DNA of 64,000 nucleotides from Halomonas sp. 'Soap Lake #6' (GCF_003031405.1 NZ_CP020469.1:1674001-1738000); one strand, 5' to 3'; numbered from the stretch's first letter, positions 9,184-18,158 are shown. The notes: generated by a model from the letters alone, not told the origin. Numbers and translations: made by a program.

Positions 9184-9474
9184 CGTTCTTGCTCCCTAAT
9201 GATAATACCAACAACAGACAAGAATGCCGTTACCGAGTTCCAGACGCAAGTTTTTGTATTTCACGCAAAGCAAACACTCCTGAGCATCGGAGCAAAGGAA
9301 GCAGGATTGGTAGCTTTTGCTACCCCACTCAACGCCTATATACCAAGGCCTTTGAGGAAGGTCTGCACAGGAAATGTAGCGTTCTTAAGGGGGGCAGCAA
9401 CAATGATCGCGGATTATTGCTGCTTTCATATACGTTTCAAATGACTAACATAGCGATTGTCACCGGCGATCCAA

Positions 9475-9645
9475 TCAGCTTTGTTTGACCTCTTCTTCTT
9501 CACCTTCATCTTTCTTGTGTGGAACAGCAACTGTTGACACTGCCTGGCGAACATCTTGGCCGTTATATAGCCGAGCATCAAGAACGTTCAAAACCGCCAA
9601 CTGCGCAAATAACACCGCAAAGCAGAGCACAAGACCTTTCAACAT
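9475..9645 (-). CDS. Small single-pass membrane protein (56 aa)
   Basis: A short gene starting MLKGLVLCFAVLFAQ, with AAGGAAG ribosome-binding sequence just upstream of ATG 9645. One hydrophobic helix (residues 2-21) is followed by a soluble segment and a strongly charged end (KKDEGEEEEVKQS). I do not recognise a family. The start, ribosome site and amphipathic composition support a real gene. It lies in an otherwise empty stretch between yccA and the aldo/keto reductase; 9184-9474 shows nothing else I can name. Confidence 0.6.
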   Translation of the reverse strand: MLKGLVLCFAVLFAQLAVLNVLDARLYNGQDVRQAVSTVAVPHKKDEGEEEEVKQS

Positions 9646-9783
9646 GACGGCACTTCCTTAGTAGGCTAACAAAATCTTTGCTGAAAGCGAATAATAGCCT
9701 ACCGTATGAAGAAAGCAACGAAGCAGAAGTAAAAACCTCCTCTAACGGTCATTTAAGACCACCCTTTCTATGTTTCAAACTCT

Positions 9784-10788
9784 CTATGCTTCAAACTCTT
9801 CTGTATCAATATCCGCCTGCTGAGCCTCACTGTAACGTGACCCAGCCACTTGTTTCGCCCCCATCATGCCGTTCAGCTTAGCCAGGGTGGCATCATCAAT
9901 TTCAATATTTTCAGCCTGTATGTTTTCACGCATATGCCCAGCAGAGCATGTTCCAGGAATAGGCACAACATTTGTAGACTGCGCTTTTACCCAGGCCAAT
10001 GCCAGTTGAGAGGGAAGCACTCCCAAGGTTTTCGCTAGGTCATCAAAGCGATCTAGCAAGCGTAAGTTATGGGATAAATTATCTTTGCTGAAACGTGGCA
10101 TTGTTGCTCGCATATCCCCTGCCGCGAATACGCTGTTTTCTTGCACTGCTCCGGCAAGAAAGCCTCTTCCTAAAGGGCTGAAAGCAACCAGCGCTATATT
10201 TAACTCAACACAGGCCTCCAGCAACGCTATTTCCGGATTACGCGTCCATAGCGAATACTCAGACTGAACCGCTGACACCGGATACTCAGCATTGCCCTTA
10301 CGCAATGTCTCTGCAGAAACTTCTGATAAGCCAACTGCACGCAGTTTCCCTTCGTCCACTAACCGTCCTAAGGCACCAACGCTCTCTTCAATTGGCACTT
10401 GGCGGTCCAGACGGTGCAAGTAATAGATGTCGAGGTGATCCGTTTGTAAGCGCGTCAAGCTGGCCTCACATTGGCGACGCAATGTTTCAGGGCGCCCATC
10501 AATAACGCGCTTGCCGCTTTCAGTGTCCATGGCCATGCCACACTTACTCGCCAACAAGAGATGCTGCCGTTTGCCTGTCAGCGCTTTGCCCAGTAAGCGC
10601 TCGTTGGCAGTGGCTCCGTAAAGTGTGGCGGTATCAAAATGGCGATAGCCCACATCAAATGCTTCATCAAGTGTTCGCACCGCCGCTGCTTCTGGCACAT
10701 GTTGCCCATAACCATGGGATAGATTCATGCAACCAAAGCCAATACGAGGGGACGCAACCTCGGTTAATCGATCAAAAAACGCGGACAT
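9784..10788 (-). CDS. Aldo/keto reductase
   Basis: Encodes 334 residues from ATG 10788 (MSAFFDRLTEVAS), with AGAGG upstream; a longer frame to 10899 lacks a better start. It is an NADPH-dependent (beta/alpha)8 oxidoreductase of the AKR11/AKR13 type. The catalytic set is visible: Asp and Tyr in FDTATLYGAT, Lys in LLASKCGMA, and His in IYYLHRLD. The NADP-binding end VVPIPGTCSAGHMREN is present. The substrate cannot be predicted. It is the last backbone gene before the island. Confidence 0.9.
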   Translation of the reverse strand: MSAFFDRLTEVASPRIGFGCMNLSHGYGQHVPEAAAVRTLDEAFDVGYRHFDTATLYGATANERLLGKALTGKRQHLLLASKCGMAMDTESGKRVIDGRPETLRRQCEASLTRLQTDHLDIYYLHRLDRQVPIEESVGALGRLVDEGKLRAVGLSEVSAETLRKGNAEYPVSAVQSEYSLWTRNPEIALLEACVELNIALVAFSPLGRGFLAGAVQENSVFAAGDMRATMPRFSKDNLSHNLRLLDRFDDLAKTLGVLPSQLALAWVKAQSTNVVPIPGTCSAGHMRENIQAENIEIDDATLAKLNGMMGAKQVAGSRYSEAQQADIDTEEFEA

Positions 10789-11137
10789 AGATAACCTCTG
10801 AGTAGTTAACCGTTGCTGTAGCGCTAAAGACCGCCGCCACCATATTGCTCCATATAGGTGATTGCAGCAGCTTCTCTCCAGGGCGGCGCAGATGAGCAAT
10901 AATGCTGCGATTAATATGCTATGGGAATGCCATCAGCGAGCGTCCTGCGCACGGCCTCTCATCATGGCAGATCCACGGATATGTCTTACGAAAAAAGTAC
11001 GGTTGTATTGCCTAATACCGCTGACAGCCGTTGCAATTGCCACATAGAGGCATGGTTTGAAAGTCACAGGAAGAAGCGTGAAGCACGCCCACAATAATAA
11101 TCGTTTCGACGTTTACTATATCTTAGCGTATACGAAA
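10789..11137. other. Intergenic stretch between aldo/keto reductase and island
   Basis: No gene is supported here. Frames on both strands are short and lack ribosome-binding sites. It presumably holds the promoter of the aldo/keto reductase on its left side; I cannot point to convincing -35/-10 boxes. Confidence 0.5.
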
Positions 11138-11164
11138 AAAGCCCCTGAAGAATCAGGGGCTTTT
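11135..11164 (-). terminator. Ancestral tRNA-Ser terminator, now stranded at the island's left edge
   Basis: GCCCCTGA (11141-11148), loop AGAA, TCAGGGGC (11153-11160), flanked by AAAAAA and TTTT. It reads as a terminator on either strand. It lies just outside attL, in the position where the tRNA-Ser transcript would have ended before island integration; the island brought its own replacement terminator at 47207-47224. Confidence 0.85.
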
Positions 11165-11173
11165 CGAGATAGG

Positions 11174-11187
11174 TGGCGGAGGGACAG
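11174..11187. repeat. attL: 14-bp copy of the tRNA-Ser 3' end
   Basis: TGGCGGAGGGACAG is identical to 47239-47252, which encodes the CCA end and acceptor strand of tRNA-Ser(UGA). The match stops on both sides, as expected for a tyrosine-recombinase crossover core. Confidence 0.9.
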
Positions 11188-11306
11188 TCCGTATACTACA
11201 TGTCCCACAGCATCCTAAGAAATACAGCAAACCACTGATTTATATAAAAATAAACTTCAATACAGTCCAAACTCATCCATACAAATACAATATAAAACAG
11301 AGACCA

Positions 11307-11330
11307 AGTATGGGCTGGAGTATGGGCTGG
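11307..11330. repeat. Tandem AGTATGGGCTG repeat near attL (candidate integrase arm sites)
   Basis: Two direct copies, AGTATGGGCTG (11307-11317) and AGTATGGGCTG (11319-11329), one base apart. A matching tandem pair occurs near attR at 47162-47184. They lie between the integrase gene and attL, in the usual place for arm-type integrase sites. Confidence 0.6.
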
Positions 11331-11369
11331 GATATGGTACGCTGAAAACCTACTACGGGGATAGCGGCT

Positions 11370-12560
11370 ATGGGAAAACTGACGACTAAAGGCGTTCAAA
11401 AGCTGGTCAGGGAATCAAACCCTGGCATGACTAATGATGGGGATGGGCTGTACCTCAAAATTGGTAAAGGTGGCGGCGCAAGCTGGATTTACCGTTTTCG
11501 CTGGGATGGCAAGCTGAGAGATATGGGTCTTGGTAGCTATGCAGATACATCTCTATCTGAGGCAAGAGATGTAGCTTCTGAGCAACGCAAGCTCGTTAAG
11601 CAGGGTATCGACCCGCTGTCAGCTCGTGAACAGAAAGCTGATACAGAAGCGGGGCCTGTGACGTTTACGCACTGCGCAGCACGCTATATCCAATCCCACC
11701 GCCGCAGCTGGCGAAACGCTAAGCATGCACGCCAGTGGGTCAGCACGCTTAAAACATACGTGCGCCCTGTGATAGGAAACCTCCCTGTAGAGGAAGTCAC
11801 AACTCAGGACATATTGAAGATTTTAACGCCTATCTGGACGGTCAAAAACGAGACCGCTAAGCGTGTACAAGGGCGTATTGAAAACGTATTAGACTTCGCA
11901 GCGGCACATGAATATCGCGACCCGGTTAACCCTGCCCGCTGGCGTGGCCATCTCGACAAACTCCTAGCTAAGCCTTCGAGGGTTCAAAAGGTGAATCACC
12001 ACCCTGCTATGCCTTACGAGCAAGTAGCGGCGTTTATGAACTCAATTCAGCATTACAACAGCATGTCTTCTAAGGCGCTGCAGTTCCTCATATTGACCGC
12101 TACTCGCACGTCAGAAGTACTCAATGCTGAGTGGCATGAAATCGACATAGCAAAATCAACTTGGCAGATACCCGCCACACGTATGAAAGCGAATCGTGAG
12201 CACAGGGTGCCACTATCTAAGCAGGCACTGGATCTGTTGTTGAGCCTCCCTCGCGTGAGAGGCAATAGCTTTATTTTCCCAGGTATGAAAGCGGGTCGAC
12301 CGCTATCCAATATGTCGCTTCTGCAATTTATGCGCGGGCTTGGTTACGGGCCTAGTGGTGAAAAAGGCAATTATGTACCCCACGGCTTCCGCTCAAGCTT
12401 TAGGGATTGGACAGGCGAGGTAACGAGCTATCCTAGGGATGTAGCTGAAATGGCGTTAGCACATGCCATTGAAAATAAAGTGGAAGCCGCCTATCGACGT
12501 GGAGATCTATTTGAAAAGCGGAGAGCAATGATGCAGGAATGGGCGAATTACATCACGTGA
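11370..12560 (+). CDS. int: Tyrosine site-specific integrase, P4 type (DUF4102 arm-binding domain)
   Basis: A 396-residue recombinase. The N-terminal arm-binding domain (GDGLYLKIGKGGGASWIYRF, then MGLGSY and LSEARDVA, residues 1-85) is followed by a SAM-like core-binding domain (about 97-190) and the catalytic domain. The catalytic residues are visible: Arg246 in TATRTSEV, His338 and Arg341 in HGFRSSFRDW, His365 in LAHAIENK, and nucleophile Tyr375 in AAYRRGD. It should integrate and excise the island at the tRNA-Ser 3' end. It lies beside the short attL copy rather than beside the intact tRNA gene, which is the less common arrangement for P4-type integrases. Confidence 0.96.
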   Translation: MGKLTTKGVQKLVRESNPGMTNDGDGLYLKIGKGGGASWIYRFRWDGKLRDMGLGSYADTSLSEARDVASEQRKLVKQGIDPLSAREQKADTEAGPVTFTHCAARYIQSHRRSWRNAKHARQWVSTLKTYVRPVIGNLPVEEVTTQDILKILTPIWTVKNETAKRVQGRIENVLDFAAAHEYRDPVNPARWRGHLDKLLAKPSRVQKVNHHPAMPYEQVAAFMNSIQHYNSMSSKALQFLILTATRTSEVLNAEWHEIDIAKSTWQIPATRMKANREHRVPLSKQALDLLLSLPRVRGNSFIFPGMKAGRPLSNMSLLQFMRGLGYGPSGEKGNYVPHGFRSSFRDWTGEVTSYPRDVAEMALAHAIENKVEAAYRRGDLFEKRRAMMQEWANYIT

Positions 12561-12579
12561 GTGATCAATTGTCACAGTT

Positions 12580-12602
12580 AGGCGCTGTTTAAGGCAGCGC
12601 CT
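12580..12602. terminator. Hairpin between int and the secreted-protein gene
   Basis: AGGCGCTG pairs with CAGCGCCT around a 7-nt loop. It sits between two convergent genes and can terminate either; the flanking T tracts are weak. Confidence 0.65.
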
Positions 12603-12610
12603 AAAATCAT

Positions 12611-13087
12611 TTAGAACGAGTAGAATTGCGTGTAAAAGCCCATCGCAGGAGAGTCAACGCTTGGCAGTGCTGCCGCAGAGCCACGACTTGGAAGCTCCAC
12701 ACGCTTACCATCGTCTGTCACAGCAATAATACTTGTGGCTTTACGCATGCGCTTCCAAGCATAAAGGAACCCTTCAGCGTGCGTGCGTGAATTGATGAAA
12801 TGTGGATTGGATATTTCATAACCATCCAATACGAGATTGAACTCACCCTGACGATCATTCCCATAAGCGATACCGTCAATAGTCAGCGTCATGTTGACTG
12901 GGTTTTCATCATTACACGCAATGTACAACTCAGCAGAGCCGTCAGAACTTACCGCCATATATTCTGCCGTTCCTTGGCCCCAACCACTTGCCCAGGTACC
13001 AGGCTCACCAAAGTAGGCATTAGCTGTAACAGGCACAGTCGCCAACCCAATCACGAACGAAACTGATAAAGCATTTGCTAATTTCAT
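12611..13087 (-). CDS. Small secreted (periplasmic) protein of unknown function
   Basis: A 158-residue protein with a clear Sec signal peptide (MKLANALSVSFVIGLATVPV, cleavage likely after TANA, about residue 24). The mature part contains GWGQGTAEYM, an IACNDENP segment, MTLTIDGIAYG and INSRTHAEGF, suggesting a beta-rich domain. The pattern resembles small periplasmic proteins found beside phage and island genes, but I recognise no named family. It lies between the integrase and the ATPase/DUF4276 pair and is transcribed toward the integrase; 66 bp separate it from the next gene upstream. Confidence 0.7.
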   Translation of the reverse strand: MKLANALSVSFVIGLATVPVTANAYFGEPGTWASGWGQGTAEYMAVSSDGSAELYIACNDENPVNMTLTIDGIAYGNDRQGEFNLVLDGYEISNPHFINSRTHAEGFLYAWKRMRKATSIIAVTDDGKRVELPSRGSAAALPSVDSPAMGFYTQFYSF

Positions 13088-13153
13088 TGCAAATCCTTTT
13101 TTAGCTTTTGAATGCTGTAATGAAACTATCGGCCAGAATTAAATTTTATTTAG

Positions 13154-13753
13154 TCATATTTTTATTCTGAGCTGTTCTATAGCAGTCAGCCAAGCATCAA
13201 AGCGAGGGCAAGCTGCCCTCGCCTCCTGCAAACCATCTTCTAAAGTAACTGGGCCATGGAATTTTTTATCATACTGAGGGGCAATCGCTTTAATACGCCG
13301 TGAGGGGCAGGTGTCATAACCATCGTTGACTTGTTCAGCCCCGCCACACTGATCAACTATCTGACGGATCTTATCGCCCAAGCCAATAACGCCAATGACA
13401 CTTTCAGCACGGTCGGGAACTGCGAGTACCAGCGCTTCAAATTCATACTGCTGAATGTATGGCGTGAATCGATGCCGTTTATCGGCTGGTATCAAATCGT
13501 TGATCGCTGCTTCTAACGCATCAACACTACCCTCTGGCCGTTTATGAAATCCATAGAAATCGTAGAATGTGGTCACATGGTCAAACATCGCAAGAAGCTT
13601 GCTAAGCTCTTTTTCAACACGCTCAAGCGAAACACGCCCATGCATATCAATGGGATACGCAAAAACGTTGCTATGTGCCAATACCGGTGCCAATACCCGC
13701 GTCACAAACTCGCGTTCCGTTGCCCCTTCAACACTAATACCCAATCGAATCAT
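13154..13753 (-). CDS. DUF4276 family (TOPRIM-like) putative nuclease, partner of the ATPase
   Basis: Encodes 199 residues from ATG 13753, which overlaps the ATPase stop by 4 bp (ATGA) and so decides the start; a longer frame begins at 13786. The N-terminal ISVEGATEREF (Glu9 region), the YDFYGF segment (Asp65) and QQYEFEALVLA are the DUF4276 hallmarks. Their spacing resembles the Glu and Asp motifs of TOPRIM nucleases in OLD-type and PARIS-type defence effectors. ATPase plus TOPRIM-like pairs commonly act as abortive anti-phage systems, where the ATPase holds and releases the effector. The role here is inferred from domain type and coupling. Confidence 0.8.
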   Translation of the reverse strand: MIRLGISVEGATEREFVTRVLAPVLAHSNVFAYPIDMHGRVSLERVEKELSKLLAMFDHVTTFYDFYGFHKRPEGSVDALEAAINDLIPADKRHRFTPYIQQYEFEALVLAVPDRAESVIGVIGLGDKIRQIVDQCGGAEQVNDGYDTCPSRRIKAIAPQYDKKFHGPVTLEDGLQEARAACPRFDAWLTAIEQLRIKI

Positions 13754-14853
13754 GCTGGCGTACCTCCCAGCAGATTTTTCTCCCAAAGATCTCCTAAGCG
13801 ATAATCATCCAACCATGCTTCTAGCGCGCCCGCATCTAAACGCTTAAAGGTTGAGCGATTTTCGTGATGTTCAACGACGACCACATCGTCAGCGCCAAAC
13901 TCATTAGCCAGCGATACTGACTGCGTAGAGATAATAATTTGAGTTGATTGGCTAACCAGCCTAAGCATGGAACCCAATAGCTGTATGGCATACGGGTGCA
14001 ATCCTAGTTCAGGCTCATCTAGCAATATCAGGGAAGGTAGGCTGGGCTGTAGCAGTAAAGTAGCCATGCAAATAAAGCGCAGCGTACCGTCCGAAAGCGC
14101 ATGCGCATCAAAATAGGCGTCGCTGCCTTTATGTTTCCAACGCAGCCGAATTTTACTGTCGTTATGCCGTTCAGGTGCCAGTATGAAATCGTGAAAAAAC
14201 GGCGCGACCCGCTGGATCGTGGACACGATTCGCTTATAGATGTCTGGGTTATGGGTCTGAATGTCATAAAGGAAGGCCGCTAAGTTTTCACCCTGTTCGC
14301 GTAAGCGATCATTATCTAACAGCTCTCCCGCCTGCTTCATAGGCGCACTGCTGCTGGTATCATGAAAGTGATATACCTTCCAGTCGGAAATGTGCTTAGC
14401 CACATTACCTGCAATAGTCATACCCTGCGGTGCTGGCAAGGCTGATTCGTCAGCACCAGGCTTAGCAAGCGCTTTTTTTTTGTCGCCACCTGAAAAGCCT
14501 ATGGCGTCAGCAAAAAACTCGCAAAACTCTTCTTTAAAGACTAGCCGCCCATCTTGCGATGGAATCAAGGTTGCCCCATAGCTGTTTGGATCAAAGCGCA
14601 AGTACGTTGAAAGCGTAGGAGTCTGTTTTCGGCCAAAATGAAGCAGCGCATCCGCTCCGCCCTGTTCCGCTACATATAGCTGCAAATCTTTTTGAAGCAG
14701 TTTATTCATGAAGCGAAAAAAATTGATGAAGTTCGACTTCCCCGCACCATTAGGGCCAATGAGCACGTTCAGTGGCTTGAGCTCTAGCGAGGTAGACTCG
14801 ATAGAGCGAAAACCATTAATTTCTAGGTGCGTGAGGTAGCCAACTTTAGCCAT
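13750..14853 (-). CDS. AAA/ABC-type ATPase (AAA_21), OLD/RecF-like
   Basis: A 367-residue SMC/ABC-like ATPase. The N-terminus HLEINGFRSIESTSLELKPL leads to Walker A GPNGAGKS (residues 33-40). A signature-like LSDGTLRFICMATLL, Walker B LILLDEPELGLHP, and an H-loop-like IISTQSVSLANEF follow. Such ATPases pair with TOPRIM-type nucleases in OLD, Gabija and PARIS-like defence systems. It is translationally coupled to the DUF4276 gene and lies 107 bp downstream of hsdR, separated by a small hairpin. The exact system type cannot be settled by reading alone. Confidence 0.9.
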   Translation of the reverse strand: MAKVGYLTHLEINGFRSIESTSLELKPLNVLIGPNGAGKSNFINFFRFMNKLLQKDLQLYVAEQGGADALLHFGRKQTPTLSTYLRFDPNSYGATLIPSQDGRLVFKEEFCEFFADAIGFSGGDKKKALAKPGADESALPAPQGMTIAGNVAKHISDWKVYHFHDTSSSAPMKQAGELLDNDRLREQGENLAAFLYDIQTHNPDIYKRIVSTIQRVAPFFHDFILAPERHNDSKIRLRWKHKGSDAYFDAHALSDGTLRFICMATLLLQPSLPSLILLDEPELGLHPYAIQLLGSMLRLVSQSTQIIISTQSVSLANEFGADDVVVVEHHENRSTFKRLDAGALEAWLDDYRLGDLWEKNLLGGTPA

Positions 14854-14922
14854 TCACTGTGTCCTCCAACCCATGTGATGTAAATCATCCACCTGACGCA
14901 GGCAGTAAAATCTTTGCAGTGT

Positions 14923-14940
14923 CGTGATGAGTCCATCACG
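14923..14940. other. Small hairpin between hsdR and the ATPase gene
   Basis: CGTGATG (14923-14929), loop AGTC, CATCACG (14934-14940). There is no T tract on the minus strand, so it is at best a weak terminator, attenuator or operator ahead of the ATPase pair. Confidence 0.45.
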
Positions 14941-14960
14941 TTTGAAGCCATTATCATACG

Positions 14961-17900
14961 CTAGATTCGACCATCAGGCTGCCGACCTGTGAGTAGCTTC
15001 AGGATAAGCAGCGCGAACTGCCTGCCGGTTTCTTCGTTCTCCAGTAACGGCATACTGAGCTTTTCATGGTCGTTCATGGCATCTAACACGGCGTCAGTGA
15101 CGCGCTTGGGAAACAGCCCGTGCATCACTTGGGTTTCATCATGGTGATTAATCTGAGCCATAACAGCATCATCACGCTCAATGCGGTCAACAATGCCATT
15201 GGCAAAATGCAGCTTATCGCCATCGCTAATATCTGCGCCATAGAGGTCATTCAGGCGCTCAATGATCTCATTAAGGCGTTGAGTTTCGGGGTCATGGGGT
15301 TTACCGGAGCCAACATCTGAAATCGGTTTCAAGCCGTAATCGCCGCTCTCCTCTTCAAGCGAGAGGCGCTGTTCAGCGCGTTTGGTCAGCCGATAGCTGT
15401 CCAGCTCAAGCTCGCTGACATCAATAGGGTCGCCAATTAATAACCGATCAATACGTAGCAAGGGATGCAGGTGCTTGGCATACACGCACAGCTGTTCTAA
15501 TTCAGCATCATCGAAGTGGATGATCTGACTGAGAAATTCATAGGTGCGTACAAAGCTCTGTAAGTTTTTGCGGAACAGGTCAAGCTCATCGCGGGTCTTG
15601 CCTGCGTCTTCTAACTCCTGCTCCGCACGCATGCGCCCTTTTTCGTCACCCTGCTGTTCCGCCTGCTGGCGAGCATCTTTCCATGTTTGTTGCTGCTCTA
15701 CGGTGACTTCATAACGCTTTTTGAATCGATCTTGAGCGGGCTGGCAGTGATAACTCAGGCGCGAGGCCGGTGCTTTAGGGTCAAAGAAAGCAGTCGCGAA
15801 CGCTTCTACCTCAGGCCAGTGATAAATGCCGTTAGCATCCAGTGTGCGTTTAAGGTCATACACCACCTGCGGGTCGGAAACGTCAGCCAAGGTTGCTTTG
15901 CGGTAATACGGCGCAAACGCTTCTAAGATTTCTTGTGGTTCATTAAAAAAATCGAGGATAAATGTCTGTTTGCCGGGAAACAGGCGGTTCAGCCGCGAGA
16001 GCGTCTGCACGCAGTCTACGCCCTGCAGTTTTTTATCCACGTACATGGCGCATAGCTTGGGCTGGTCAAAGCCGGTCTGGTACTTGTTAGCGGCGATCAT
16101 CACGTTGAAATCGTCGCTGTCCAGCGCCTTGGCTAAGTCACGTCCACGCACGCCGGGGTTGAGTAGCTTGCTGGTTTCGCTGACTTCTTCAGGAATGATC
16201 TCATCTGCCGGTACGCTGCCGGAAAACGCCACCAAGGGATGCACGTCGCTATAGCCTTGAGCTTCCACATAATGGCGCATCGCCAGCTGGTAGCGTACCG
16301 CCTCTTGGCGGCTAGCGGTGACCACCATGGCCTTGGCCTGGCCATCTAGCAAATGACGCACATTAGCGCGAAAGTGCTCAACAATGACCTCTACGCGCTG
16401 GGCAATGTTGTAAGGATGCAGGCGCACCCACTTGGCTAATGCACGGGAGGCTTTCTTGGCGTCTACTTCCTGCTCTTCATCTTCTAAATGGGCAAGCTTC
16501 CAGGCAGTGCTGTAGGTAACGTAATTGCGAAGCACATCGAGAATGAAGCCTTCCTCGATAGCTTGGCGCATTGAGTAGAGATGAAATGGCTCAGGCTTGT
16601 TGTCCGCACTTGGCGGCAAGCTTGGGTCTGGCACACGGCCAAACAGTTCTAGTGTTTTGGCCTTGGGTGTGGCGGTAAAGGCGTAGTAGCTGATGCGCTC
16701 ATTCGGGCGACGAGTGGACACGGCTGCATCTAACATTGCTTCTGCACTGATTTCTTCGTCTTCATCAGCGCTCTCGCCTGCGGCGGCTAGCAGCGCCTTG
16801 AGCTTGCGCGCAGAATCGCCTGCCTGTGAGGAGTGAGCTTCGTCGGCAATCACTGCATAGCGACCTTCGGCAAGCGTAGGCCGCTTATCAAGGGCATCGA
16901 ACAGCGCAGGGAACGTTTGAATGGTAACGATGATGATGCGGGTATTGCTCGCCAGCGCCTCCGCCAGCTGTTCAGATTTGCTCTGGTTGCCGACATCGCG
17001 GGTGATCGGGCACACCACCCCATGGGCATGTTCAAACTGGTAAATGGTGTTTTGCAGCTGGCTATCTAGCACGGTGCGGTCAGTCACCACAATCACTGAG
17101 TTGAAGCGCTTCTGCTGGCCGCTTTCGTCATAGAGGTTGGCGAGCTGGTGGGCCAGCCAGGCAATCGAGTTGGACTTACCTGAACCAGCGCTGTGCTGAA
17201 CTAGATAGCGCTGGCCGCCATCTTCGGCTTGGGTGGTCTCAATCAGCTGATTAACCACTTCCCATTGGTGGTAGCGCGGGAAAATCAGCGTTTCTTTCGT
17301 TTTGCGTCGACCGTGAAAGTCTTCGGTGGTTTTCTGCTCCAAGTGCAAAAAACGCCCGAGAATCTTCAGCCAAGCATCCGGCAAGAGCACACGCTCCCAC
17401 AAGTAGCTTGTGGCGTAGCCGTTGTCATCTTTTGCTGGCGGATTACCGGCACCGCCGCCTTCGCTGCCCAGGTTAAACGGCAGAAAAAACGTCTCTTTAC
17501 CCGCCAGCTTGGTGGTCATGGCCACTTCCGCTTGGCTAACCGCAAAGTGCACCAGCGCGCCGCGCTTAAACGCCAGCAGCGGCTCAACCTTGCGGGTGAC
17601 AGGATCTTTTAGCGGGCGATCGTTGCGGTATTGGCGCTTGGCGTTTTCCACCGACTGCTTGAATTCGCTTTTCAGCTCTAAGGTGGCGGTAGGGATACCG
17701 TTTACAAACAACACCAGGTCTAAACGTGGGTTGTAGCTCTGACCGCCGTTCCCTTTTTCACGCGCATGGGGTGAATAAGAAACTTCCGGCACCACGCGCA
17801 GGCGGTTGGCGCGGTAGCGGGTGAGCGCCTCGGGGTTCATGGCGTGATCGGGCTTAAAGCTGCACAGATCAAACGTCACCCCCGGCACTTTAAAACCATG

Positions 17901-18158
17901 GCGCAGCACCTCTAGCGTGCCTGCCCTCTCCAGCTCGCGTACCACTTTCTGAACAAACACCGTTTCAGACGATTGCGGGTTAGCCTTGCAGAACTTCTCC
18001 CACCGCTCGGGCCAGGCGTCCTGCACATACCCCAGCAGATCTTCGGTATAAAGTGCTGTGGTACGGTCATAGCCGCTGGCAGTGCCCACTGTCCAACCAC
18101 CGGTGGCCATGGCGTCGATGATGTCTTGTTGGAACTGCGCTTCCCTGCTGTCCGCCAT
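14961..18158 (-). CDS. hsdR: Type I restriction enzyme, endonuclease/translocase subunit
   Basis: A 1065-residue motor and nuclease subunit of the HsdR2M2S complex, which translocates DNA and cuts it away from the unmodified recognition site. The N-terminal PD-(D/E)XK nuclease has Asp147 (RLDLVLF), Glu161 and Lys163 (LELKSE), and the QYRNDRP box. The superfamily 2 helicase follows: Walker A QHSAGSGKSNS (about residue 325), DEAH in IADEAHSSQ, and FTATPKAKTLELFG. The C-terminal region carries a helical assembly domain. Length is normal. It is set apart from hsdS by three other genes (67 aa, GIY-YIG, PD-(D/E)XK), an unusual layout. Its start lies 105 bp after the PD-(D/E)XK gene. Confidence 0.97.
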   Translation of the reverse strand: MADSREAQFQQDIIDAMATGGWTVGTASGYDRTTALYTEDLLGYVQDAWPERWEKFCKANPQSSETVFVQKVVRELERAGTLEVLRHGFKVPGVTFDLCSFKPDHAMNPEALTRYRANRLRVVPEVSYSPHAREKGNGGQSYNPRLDLVLFVNGIPTATLELKSEFKQSVENAKRQYRNDRPLKDPVTRKVEPLLAFKRGALVHFAVSQAEVAMTTKLAGKETFFLPFNLGSEGGGAGNPPAKDDNGYATSYLWERVLLPDAWLKILGRFLHLEQKTTEDFHGRRKTKETLIFPRYHQWEVVNQLIETTQAEDGGQRYLVQHSAGSGKSNSIAWLAHQLANLYDESGQQKRFNSVIVVTDRTVLDSQLQNTIYQFEHAHGVVCPITRDVGNQSKSEQLAEALASNTRIIIVTIQTFPALFDALDKRPTLAEGRYAVIADEAHSSQAGDSARKLKALLAAAGESADEDEEISAEAMLDAAVSTRRPNERISYYAFTATPKAKTLELFGRVPDPSLPPSADNKPEPFHLYSMRQAIEEGFILDVLRNYVTYSTAWKLAHLEDEEQEVDAKKASRALAKWVRLHPYNIAQRVEVIVEHFRANVRHLLDGQAKAMVVTASRQEAVRYQLAMRHYVEAQGYSDVHPLVAFSGSVPADEIIPEEVSETSKLLNPGVRGRDLAKALDSDDFNVMIAANKYQTGFDQPKLCAMYVDKKLQGVDCVQTLSRLNRLFPGKQTFILDFFNEPQEILEAFAPYYRKATLADVSDPQVVYDLKRTLDANGIYHWPEVEAFATAFFDPKAPASRLSYHCQPAQDRFKKRYEVTVEQQQTWKDARQQAEQQGDEKGRMRAEQELEDAGKTRDELDLFRKNLQSFVRTYEFLSQIIHFDDAELEQLCVYAKHLHPLLRIDRLLIGDPIDVSELELDSYRLTKRAEQRLSLEEESGDYGLKPISDVGSGKPHDPETQRLNEIIERLNDLYGADISDGDKLHFANGIVDRIERDDAVMAQINHHDETQVMHGLFPKRVTDAVLDAMNDHEKLSMPLLENEETGRQFALLILKLLTGRQPDGRI

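Noticed and set aside
13754..13786. Longer start for the DUF4276 protein
   Set aside because: The ATG at 13753 overlaps the ATPase stop as ATGA and begins at the conserved family N-terminus, so the longer version is not needed.
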